Origin: an uncultured Bacteroides sp.
GTDB lineage: Bacteria; Bacteroidota; Bacteroidia; Bacteroidales; Bacteroidaceae
Direction: 5' to 3'
Assembly (NCBI GenBank): GCA_934716785.1
Contig: CAKUYM010000291.1
Location: 1-5,683, forward strand
DNA: 5,683 nt
This document shows positions 1-5,683 of this stretch, one piece after another. The position numbers and the translations under genes were made by a program. The notes below the pieces were generated by a model that saw only the letters and a program-made list of their open reading frames with translations, had not been told where the DNA came from and searched no databases. Position 1 is the stretch's first letter. Each line of letters opens with the position of its first letter.

Positions 1-3000
1 CTATTAGAGCGGGAACCTATCACCTCTTTATATATGGACAAAGAGGAACGGCTCTACATAGGCACACATAATAAAGGTCTGCTGATATGCGACAAGGATC
101 TGAACATCCTGCAAAAACTGAATAAAGAAAGTACCCCTTCCCTTTCCGATAATGCCGTCAGTTGTATTTTTGAAGATTCACATCATCAGATATGGATAGG
201 TACGGATATGAAAGGGCTGAACAAGTGGAATCCGACCCAACAGACGATCTCCACCTTCCTGAAACACAACAGCGGACTGACCGACAATTATATCCGTTGT
301 ATCCAGGAACAAAACCAGCGACTGATTATCGGAACATTCGACGGTTTGAGTGTGCTCGACCTGACGGATGATGCCATCACCAAATACAATACGTTTGAAG
401 CCAACCGTAATAATCTGAGTCACTTCTCTGTCCGCAGCTTGTGTGTAGACCGTGCCGGGACATTATGGGTAGGAACTTATTCCGGCGGAGTCAATTATTA
501 CAATCCGCTTAATAACCGTTTTGTATTCTATCATCCTTTAGAAAACAGTGGACAAAAGCTATACAACATTTTCGGCCCGATGGTATATGGTTCAAACTCC
601 CTTTGGATAGGAACAGAAGGCGGCGGTTTACTGCAATTCAATCCGGTTACTAAAGAATACGCCAACTATTTGTTGGAAGAACGTCCTGTCGGGATGCACA
701 ATAAGAACATTATCAAATCTCTGATGATGGAAGGAGAAAATATTTGGTGTGGCACCAATAACGGCGGACTGTATTGCTTCCACATTCCCACGAAACGCTT
801 CTCGCTTATCCACCAGTTCAATGAGAAAAACTTAGGTATTTATACTATCTATCGCGATGCCAAGGGAGACATCTGGTTAGGGACTACTTCCCGCCAAGGG
901 CTCGTTAGAATCACCAATGATAAGAAAGTAACCCGCAAATTCCCTGTCGGAGAAAAAGAAGAAATCAGCTTCTCCAGTATTCGTGCATTTCTGCCGCTTC
1001 GTGAGAATGTATATCTGATAGGGACACGCTCATTCGGACTTTACGAATATGATGTAGAAAAAAGGACACTGATACAGTATTCAACGGAAGAAAAAGAGCC
1101 GTCGCGCAAACTGGAAAACAATTACATTACCGGTATTCTGAGAAAAAAGAACGGTGAGATATGGGTAGGAACATTTGGCGCAGGGATTTACCAGTATCAG
1201 GAAGGCAAGGGAATCGTCCGCCATATCGGTACGAAGGAAGGGTTGGCCAATGAAGAAGTATATACCCTGGTGGAATATAATCAGAATATATGGGCTAGTA
1301 TAGATAACGGTATTGCCGAAATAAATACAAAAACGGGACAGGTATATGCCTATGACTGCTTTGCCGGACTCGAAACACTGGAGTTTACACCACAGGGCGG
1401 TATCTGCCTGCCCAATGGGGAAGTCTATTTCAGCGGCAGCAACGGATTTCTTTCCTTCACTCCCCGTTCATTGATAAAGAACAATATGAGGCCGCCGGTA
1501 GTACTAACCCAGTTGACGGTCAACAACAAAGTGATACAACCGGGCGACAAGAGCCGCTTACTGGAAACCAATCCCGACGATGCGGCAACAGTTACCCTCG
1601 CTTATAATCAGAATAATTTCTCTATTGCATACTGTGCCCTGAACTATATCCTGCACGAACAGAACCAGTATGCTTATAAATTAATAGGCCATGATGAAGA
1701 CTGGAACTACGTAGGAACCCGTAAAGAAGCCTACTACACCAATATTGCCCCCGGCAAATATACATTCCACGTGATTGCTTCCAACAATGACGGCGTGTGG
1801 AACACCCAAGGGAAAACACTGGAAATAGCCATCCTTTCTCCCTGGTGGAAAACAACGTGGGCATATATTATCTATGCGTTGTTATTTATAGGAATCACCT
1901 ACACCATCGGCTATTATATGTATAGCAAGCACAAACTGGAACTGAACCTGCGGATGCGACAAATGGAAAAGCAACGGATGGAAGAATTTCATCAAACCAA
2001 AATCCGGCTTTTCACCAATTTCTCGCATGAACTGCGTACGCCGTTGACGCTTATTATCAGTCCTATTGACGAACTGGTACGTCAGGCGGAAGTTCCCCTG
2101 TTTATCAAAACTAAACTAGACTTGGTTTTGAAGAATGCCCGCCGTCTGCTGTTACTCGTCAATCAATTAATGGATTTGCAAAAGAACCAAAGCGGCAGTC
2201 TCACATTGAGATTAACCCGTTCGGACTTAAACGCTTTCCTTCTTGAAATCTATTATACCTTCAAGCAGATAGCGGAAAGCAAGCAGATAACTTTCCAATA
2301 CGAAGCTCCCGAAGGGGAAATCCCGGCTTGTTTCGACCAAAGCCTGTTGGAAAAGGCCGTATTCAACCTGCTTTCAAATGCTTTCAAGTTCACTTCTCCG
2401 GGAGAAAAAATTTCTTTAAGGCTGACAGCCGTTCCCGATAATGAGGTACTTCAACGGGAGTTCGGCACGACGATATCCGGCGACCCGGCTTTCACCATTC
2501 CAGTGGATTCGGATGCATATTTCATCATTCAGGTGGCAGATACCGGAAAAGGGATTCCCGAAGCTGCCCGTACCCATATTTTCGACCCGTTCTATCAGGT
2601 CAGTACTCCACAGGCAGCCAATGACAATGTCAACGGAACGGGTATTGGGCTAAGCCTGACACAGTCTATCGTTCACCTGCACCACGGAGCTATCAGTGTC
2701 GACTCCAATCGGCCAAAAGGAAGTATATTCACTATCGTACTACCGAATAACGAACAGGCTCAACCGATAGAAGAGAATGTGAGGAATATCATATCCGAAG
2801 ATGAACGGGAAGAGCAGGCAGTTGTCGGACAAGTGCTTGAATCCGAAGAAGAACTTCCTTTCCTAAAGAGTAAAACGATTCTATTAGTGGAAGACAACGA
2901 GGACATACGTAGTTATGTGAAAGAACATCTTGAACGCCATTACCGGGTGCTCGAAGCAGACAATGGTGCTGAAGCCTTCAATATTGTTCTGAAAGAATTT

Positions 3001-3630
3001 CCCGATTTAGTCGTGACGGATATTATGATGCCGGGAGTAGACGGACTGGAACTCTGCTCCATGATAAAGAATGATTTGCAGACGGGTCATATTCCGGTGA
3101 TTCTGCTCACAGCTCGCACGATGGTGATGCACGTCAAAGAAGGTTTCCTTTCGGGCGCCGATGATTATGTAGTGAAACCATTCAATGTAGATGTGTTGTT
3201 GGTACGAATCTACAATCTCCTGGTTCAACGGGAGAAACTGAAATCAATGTACGGAAAGAACTTCTCGCTCCAGTCGATGGGTATTGAAGCCAGTTCCGCC
3301 GATGACAAATTCATGCAGAAGCTATTCGAGATAATACAGAACCATCTTGCCAATCCGGACTTGAAAGTCGACATGATATGCGATGAGATGGGATTCAGCC
3401 GGAGTAACTTCTATCGCAAACTCAAGGCAGTGACAGACTTATCCCTGAACGACCTCATTCGCCACAAACGCCTTGAAGTAGCTGCGCAGTTACTGAAAGA
3501 AGCGGACATGAACGTGACGGAAGTTTCAATCGCCACCGGGTTCAGTACCCTTGCCTATTTCACCAAATGTTTCAAGTCTGATTATGGAGTTTCGCCTACC
3601 GAATACATCAAGGGGCAGCCGGAAGAGTAG
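1..3630 (+). CDS. Hybrid two-component system (HTCS) sensor histidine kinase / AraC-type response regulator, 5'-truncated by the window
   Basis: A one-polypeptide glycan sensor and transcription activator of the inner membrane. Counting codons from base 1 (1209 visible), the periplasmic part carries about eleven beta-propeller blade motifs of the form W-[IV]-G-T-x-x-x-G-[LIV], near residues 19, 65, 107, 156, 201, 248, 291, 339, 387, 430 (degenerate, IWASI) and 475. A Y_Y_Y domain follows (about 534-619), then one membrane helix (about 620-640), a short coiled linker, and a HisKA domain with phospho-His676 in FSHELRTPL. The HATPase has an N box (N789, N793), G1 (DTGKGIP, D847) and G2 (GTGIGL, about 879-884). 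The receiver has E964/D965, phospho-acceptor D1007, T1037 and K1059. A two-helix AraC domain (about 1104-1205) ends the protein. All catalytic residues are present. The ATG at base 34 is not the start: the frame is open to base 1 and continues a blade. HTCS sensors usually have about 14 blades, so roughly three blades plus the signal peptide lie upstream. It probably controls the downstream GH88-GH2 genes (inference from position). Confidence 0.96.
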   Translation, partial: LLEREPITSLYMDKEERLYIGTHNKGLLICDKDLNILQKLNKESTPSLSDNAVSCIFEDSHHQIWIGTDMKGLNKWNPTQQTISTFLKHNSGLTDNYIRCIQEQNQRLIIGTFDGLSVLDLTDDAITKYNTFEANRNNLSHFSVRSLCVDRAGTLWVGTYSGGVNYYNPLNNRFVFYHPLENSGQKLYNIFGPMVYGSNSLWIGTEGGGLLQFNPVTKEYANYLLEERPVGMHNKNIIKSLMMEGENIWCGTNNGGLYCFHIPTKRFSLIHQFNEKNLGIYTIYRDAKGDIWLGTTSRQGLVRITNDKKVTRKFPVGEKEEISFSSIRAFLPLRENVYLIGTRSFGLYEYDVEKRTLIQYSTEEKEPSRKLENNYITGILRKKNGEIWVGTFGAGIYQYQEGKGIVRHIGTKEGLANEEVYTLVEYNQNIWASIDNGIAEINTKTGQVYAYDCFAGLETLEFTPQGGICLPNGEVYFSGSNGFLSFTPRSLIKNNMRPPVVLTQLTVNNKVIQPGDKSRLLETNPDDAATVTLAYNQNNFSIAYCALNYILHEQNQYAYKLIGHDEDWNYVGTRKEAYYTNIAPGKYTFHVIASNNDGVWNTQGKTLEIAILSPWWKTTWAYIIYALLFIGITYTIGYYMYSKHKLELNLRMRQMEKQRMEEFHQTKIRLFTNFSHELRTPLTLIISPIDELVRQAEVPLFIKTKLDLVLKNARRLLLLVNQLMDLQKNQSGSLTLRLTRSDLNAFLLEIYYTFKQIAESKQITFQYEAPEGEIPACFDQSLLEKAVFNLLSNAFKFTSPGEKISLRLTAVPDNEVLQREFGTTISGDPAFTIPVDSDAYFIIQVADTGKGIPEAARTHIFDPFYQVSTPQAANDNVNGTGIGLSLTQSIVHLHHGAISVDSNRPKGSIFTIVLPNNEQAQPIEENVRNIISEDEREEQAVVGQVLESEEELPFLKSKTILLVEDNEDIRSYVKEHLERHYRVLEADNGAEAFNIVLKEFPDLVVTDIMMPGVDGLELCSMIKNDLQTGHIPVILLTARTMVMHVKEGFLSGADDYVVKPFNVDVLLVRIYNLLVQREKLKSMYGKNFSLQSMGIEASSADDKFMQKLFEIIQNHLANPDLKVDMICDEMGFSRSNFYRKLKAVTDLSLNDLIRHKRLEVAAQLLKEADMNVTEVSIATGFSTLAYFTKCFKSDYGVSPTEYIKGQPEE

Positions 3631-3644
3631 CTATAAATTGGTTC

Positions 3645-3662
3645 TATAAATGGGAATTTATA
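3645..3662 (+). terminator. Weak AT-only hairpin after the HTCS stop codon
   Basis: TATAAAT (3645-3651) and ATTTATA (3656-3662) form a perfect 7-base stem with a GGGA loop, followed by TTT at 3663-3665. It starts 15 bases after the HTCS stop. The position suits a terminator, but the stem has only A-T pairs and the T tract is minimal, so it may be chance in AT-rich DNA. Confidence 0.2.
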
Positions 3663-3663
3663 T

Positions 3664-3806
3664 TTCACCACAGAGGACACGAAGGACACAAAGGTTTACT
3701 ATTTTTTATTCACTATAGAGTAACCCAGAACCTCACGTATTTATAATCGTATTTATCGCTCGTTTTATTTGCGGAGAGAGAAAGACTCTGTATCCTCTGT
3801 AGTGAA
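3664..3806. repeat. Degenerate long-range inverted repeat with CACAGAGGACAC core
   Basis: Bases 3664-3680 are complementary to 3790-3806 at 15 of 17 positions, with 109 bases between the arms. The left arm runs into a short period-9 tandem (GAGGACAC, GAAGGACAC, then AAAGG). Both mismatches (3669/3801 and 3678/3792) are C opposite A on the + strand, which become G-U pairs in a minus-strand transcript. From memory, CACAGAG-type intergenic repeats occur in many Bacteroidota and other genomes, so this may be one copy of a dispersed family. I cannot confirm copy number here. Confidence 0.55.
3736..3756 (+). repeat. 9-base direct repeat CGTATTTAT, 12-base period
   Basis: CGTATTTAT occurs at 3736-3744 and again at 3748-3756, a spacing close to one helical turn. 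AraC-family domains often bind direct repeats, so paired half-sites are possible. However, the site is about 200 bases upstream of the probable GH88 promoter, and an AT-rich repeat this short could be chance. Confidence 0.3.
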
Positions 3807-3824
3807 CTTATCATTTAATTATTG

Positions 3825-3914
3825 AGTTTGCAAAATCATCCCAAGTTATAAATATCGTTTCAGGAACGATACAGCAACGATTATCCCAATCAAATTGGGA
3901 TGATTTTGCAAACT
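3825..3914. repeat. 90-base element with perfect 20-base terminal inverted repeats
   Basis: Bases 3825-3844 are the exact reverse complement of 3895-3914. The 50 bases between hold a perfect 7-base hairpin (TATCGTT at 3853-3859 with AACGATA at 3865-3871), a second copy of AACGAT at 3876-3881, and an 8-base inverted repeat (ATCCCAAT at 3883-3890 with ATTGGGAT at 3894-3901) that overlaps the right arm. The element ends about 40 bases before the -7 box of the GH88 operon. No clear target-site duplication flanks it. It could be a small non-autonomous mobile element, an operator pair, a structured leader or terminator, or an invertible segment; the sequence alone does not decide. Confidence 0.8.
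3881..3907 (+). terminator. Possible intrinsic terminator hairpin inside the 90-base element
   Basis: ATCCCAAT (3883-3890) pairs with ATTGGGAT (3894-3901) around a three-base loop. The stem extends by a T-G wobble (3882/3902) and a T-A pair (3881/3903), and is followed at once by TTTT (3904-3907). The form resembles a short factor-independent terminator for transcripts reading through from the HTCS gene. The T run is short and the stem only moderately GC-rich. Confidence 0.35.
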
Positions 3915-3953
3915 TACGGCACTACCAGACAAACCAATTTTATTCGGTTTCCA

Positions 3954-3961
3954 TACATTTG
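3954..3961 (+). promoter_or_regulatory. Bacteroidota -7 promoter box (TACATTTG) for the GH88 operon
   Basis: TACATTTG matches the Bacteroidota sigma-ABfr -7 consensus TAnnTTTG at every defined position. It implies a transcription start near 3968 and a leader of roughly 20-30 bases before the GH88 start. I see no TTTG -33 box at the expected 19-21 base spacing (around 3929-3934), which fits a promoter that needs an activator such as the HTCS (inference). Confidence 0.55.
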
Positions 3962-3986
3962 CAACATCTGACTTAGAATTAATAAT

Positions 3987-5243
3987 ATGGAAACAAATAT
4001 GAAACATTATCTTTTAGCCCTTAGTATCGGAGCAGCGACTTTAGCTGGCTGCCGATCTCCCAAAGAGCAAAATCTGGTTGCTTCTAATTTCACTTTTGCT
4101 GAACAACAGCTCAAGTATGCTTTCCCTAAAATAGATGAAGCACGCGCGAACGAGTCACAAGAAAGCAGAGACAAAAGAATCGCCAAGCAGTGGGGAGAAC
4201 TCACCAACCCACGCAACACGGAACCGGACGGCTCTTTACGCCTTGTACCTTCCAAAGACTGGACGAGCGGATTCTTCCCCGGAGAACTTTGGTATGTATA
4301 TGAATACACGCACGCCCCTTTTTGGAAAGAGAAAGCCAAGAAACACACCGAAATGTTGGAACGCGAGAAGAAGAATGGCACCACACACGACATGGGATTC
4401 AAAATGTATTGCAGCTACGGTAATGGTTACCGTCTGACCGGTAATCCTACCTATAAAGATATACTTATCGAATCCGCCCGCACACTGATTACCCGTTTCA
4501 AACCAAACGTTGGCTGTATCCGTTCCTGGGACCACCACGCCGACCAATGGGAATGCCCCGTTATCATCGACAATATGCTGAACCTGGAATTATTGTTCTG
4601 GGCTTCACGCGAAACGAACGATTCCACCTTTTATAATATAGCAGTCAGCCACGCACGTACGACGATGAAGAATCATTTCCGTGACGACTTCAGTACGTAC
4701 CATGTCGTTAACTACGACACCATCACCGGCAGCCCGATTTGCAAAGTCACCCACCAGGGATATTCCGACGATTCCGCATGGGCACGCGGACAAGCATGGG
4801 CGCTCTACGGATATACTATGTGTTACCGTGAAACCGGACTTCCTGAATTTCTGGAACAAGCGAAGCATATCGAAAGATATATCTTCACCCATCCCAACCT
4901 GCCGGAAGACCTGATTCCCTACTGGGACTTCAACGCTCCCGAAATCCCCAACGAGCCACGTGACGCATCCGCCGCCACCTGCATCGCTTCCGCACTCTAC
5001 GAGTTGAGCACTTACGTGCCGGAAAAGAAAGACCTCTACAAGCAGGAGGCCAACCGGATTTTGGAGAATCTCACCGCCAACTACCGCGCACAACAGAACG
5101 GCGACAACGGATTCCTGCTTCTCCACAGCACCGGTTCCAAACCTCACGACAGCGAGATAGATGTGTCCATCGTTTACGCCGACTATTACTTCCTCGAAGC
5201 CCTGCTTCGTAAAAACAAACTGGAAAAAGGAGAAAAACTTTAA
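3987..5243 (+). CDS. GH88 unsaturated glucuronyl hydrolase, predicted lipoprotein
   Basis: GH88 enzymes hydrate the 4,5 double bond of the unsaturated uronic acid that polysaccharide lyases leave on oligosaccharides, which frees the sugar. The 418-residue protein has the family core: WTSGFFPGELW, then H134-D135 in HDMGF, D195 in IIDNM, H239, HQGY (H256, Q257) and W265-A-R267-G-Q-A-W271. From memory, the Bacillus sp. GL1 enzyme uses D88, D149, H193, Q211, W219, R221 and W225. From D149 on these line up here with a constant offset of 46, and D88 matches D135. The YWDF and EIDVSIVYADYYF blocks are also present. The N-terminus is a lipoprotein signal with lipobox LAGC (Cys22). The residues after it (RSPKEQ) lack the acidic run of surface-export signals, so a periplasm-facing lipoprotein is likely. 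A second in-frame ATG at 3999 gives a neater signal peptide and is an equally possible start. No strong Shine-Dalgarno is seen. It is probably the first gene of an operon with the GH2 gene. Confidence 0.94.
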   Translation: METNMKHYLLALSIGAATLAGCRSPKEQNLVASNFTFAEQQLKYAFPKIDEARANESQESRDKRIAKQWGELTNPRNTEPDGSLRLVPSKDWTSGFFPGELWYVYEYTHAPFWKEKAKKHTEMLEREKKNGTTHDMGFKMYCSYGNGYRLTGNPTYKDILIESARTLITRFKPNVGCIRSWDHHADQWECPVIIDNMLNLELLFWASRETNDSTFYNIAVSHARTTMKNHFRDDFSTYHVVNYDTITGSPICKVTHQGYSDDSAWARGQAWALYGYTMCYRETGLPEFLEQAKHIERYIFTHPNLPEDLIPYWDFNAPEIPNEPRDASAATCIASALYELSTYVPEKKDLYKQEANRILENLTANYRAQQNGDNGFLLLHSTGSKPHDSEIDVSIVYADYYFLEALLRKNKLEKGEKL

Positions 5244-5264
5244 TCATCACAACTCATACAAACC

Positions 5265-5683
5265 ATGAAAAGACCAATTATCTATATACTGACAGCCCTT
5301 ATAACACTCGCCCTTCCGGCAAGTGCCAGGATTCCGGCCAGCCAAAGAATCCGCCTGACCGACCAATGGGAATACCTGAAAGGTGACCTCGGAAACATAT
5401 GGGAAGCTGTACGAGCAGCAGCGCCCGGCTCTTCGGAAGCTGTACCCATCTGGCAACCCGTCACCCTTCCCCACTGCTTCAATGCGGAAGATGCCGTAGA
5501 CCCGGATGTCAACTATTACCAGGGCCCCGGATGGTATCGCACCCTACTCGATATTCAGAATCCGACAGCCAATGGCCGCACTATCCTCGAATTTGAAGGA
5601 GCCGGACAGAAAACGGAAGTATATATCTATACACAGAAAGTCGGCAGTCATACAGGTGGTTACGATGAATGGAGCGTTGATAT
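5265..5683 (+). CDS. Exported GH2 family glycoside hydrolase, N-terminal part (cut by the window end)
   Basis: The frame is open from the ATG at 5265 to the last base, giving 139 codons plus two bases. Residues 1-21 are a type I signal peptide: a basic start (MKRP), a hydrophobic core and ASA before the likely cleavage site, so the enzyme is periplasmic or beyond. The rest fits the GH2 N-terminal sugar-binding (jelly-roll) domain: W63-QPVTLPHCFN, D76, YYQGPGWYR (84-92), LEFEGAG (108-114), VYIY, then VGSHTGGYDEW (126-136). GH2 includes beta-galactosidases, beta-glucuronidases and beta-mannosidases. The catalytic glutamates lie beyond the window, so the specificity cannot be called. The start follows the GH88 stop by 21 bases in the same frame, with no promoter or terminator between, which supports co-transcription. 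It would act on the oligosaccharide before or after GH88 removes the unsaturated uronic acid. Confidence 0.9.
   Translation, partial: MKRPIIYILTALITLALPASARIPASQRIRLTDQWEYLKGDLGNIWEAVRAAAPGSSEAVPIWQPVTLPHCFNAEDAVDPDVNYYQGPGWYRTLLDIQNPTANGRTILEFEGAGQKTEVYIYTQKVGSHTGGYDEWSVD

Larger units (their letters stand above)
3631..3986. other. Structured intergenic region between the HTCS gene and the GH88 operon
   Basis: No convincing coding sequence is visible on either strand in this 356-base AT-rich gap. It contains, in order: a short AT-only hairpin just after the HTCS stop; a long-range degenerate inverted repeat with a CACAGAGGACAC core; a 9-base direct repeat inside it; a 90-base element with perfect 20-base inverted termini and nested hairpins; and a -7 promoter box 26 bases before the GH88 start. 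A gap of this size with a promoter at its end suggests that the HTCS and the enzyme genes are separate transcription units, and that the site bound by the HTCS lies here (inference). Confidence 0.8.

Noticed and set aside
34..36. ATG as the start codon of the HTCS gene
   Set aside because: The same frame is open from base 1, and the upstream residues (EPITSLY before the blade motif) continue a propeller blade. A start here would leave an exported sensor without a signal peptide.
49..1440. Repeated W-[IV]-G-T motifs as a DNA repeat array
   Set aside because: They are protein-level beta-propeller blade repeats with diverged codons, not nucleotide repeats. There is no sign of a CRISPR array or tandem DNA repeat.
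3764..3771. TTTATTTG as a second -7 promoter box
   Set aside because: It differs from TAnnTTTG at the second position, has no TTTG -33 box at the right spacing, and is over 200 bases from the GH88 start.
4007..4402. 131-codon minus-strand open frame over the GH88 N-terminus
   Set aside because: It is antisense to the lipoprotein signal and early GH88 domain, shows no family motif and has no promoter-like box at its start.
4605..5147. 180-codon open frame on the minus strand inside GH88
   Set aside because: It lies wholly antisense to a gene with all GH88 catalytic motifs. Its translation is rich in Val, Gly and Cys without a recognisable domain, as expected of a shadow frame.
5227..5233. 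AAGGAGA as the ribosome binding site of the GH2 gene
   Set aside because: It lies within the last GH88 codons, about 30 bases before the GH2 ATG, too far for Shine-Dalgarno pairing. Bacteroides genes often lack such a site.

Overview
The window reads as part of a polysaccharide utilization locus (PUL) from a gut-type Bacteroidota, most likely Bacteroides or a close relative. Three things point there: a one-piece hybrid two-component regulator with propeller sensor and AraC output domain, a perfect copy of the Bacteroidota -7 promoter box (TAnnTTTG) just upstream of the enzyme genes, and a start-site region with no clear Shine-Dalgarno. I identify the family of every gene, but not the species or the exact glycan.

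Layout, all on the + strand. (1) Bases 1-3630 hold the 3' part of a hybrid two-component system (HTCS) sensor/regulator. Its frame is open at the window edge, so the true start and signal peptide lie upstream. (2) Bases 3631-3986 are a 356-base non-coding gap with more structure than expected: a degenerate long-range inverted repeat built on a CACAGAGGACAC motif (3664-3806), a 9-base direct repeat (3736-3756), a 90-base element bounded by perfect 20-base inverted repeats with nested hairpins (3825-3914), and a -7 promoter box (3954-3961). (3) Bases 3987-5243 encode a complete GH88 unsaturated glucuronyl hydrolase with a lipoprotein signal. (4) From 5265 to the window end is the 5' part of an exported GH2 glycoside hydrolase, 21 bases after the GH88 stop and presumably in the same operon.

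How they fit together: the HTCS would sense an oligosaccharide in the periplasm through its propellers and Y_Y_Y domain, phosphorylate its own receiver domain and, through the AraC domain, activate the operon starting at GH88. GH88 removes the 4,5-unsaturated uronic acid left at the non-reducing end by a polysaccharide lyase. GH2 would then remove a beta-linked sugar. No lyase, sulfatase or SusC/SusD gene lies in the window, so the target glycan (glycosaminoglycan, plant acidic glycan or microbial exopolysaccharide) stays open.

The genes are ordinary for a PUL. The least explained part is the intergenic region, above all the 90-base inverted-repeat element directly upstream of the probable enzyme promoter.
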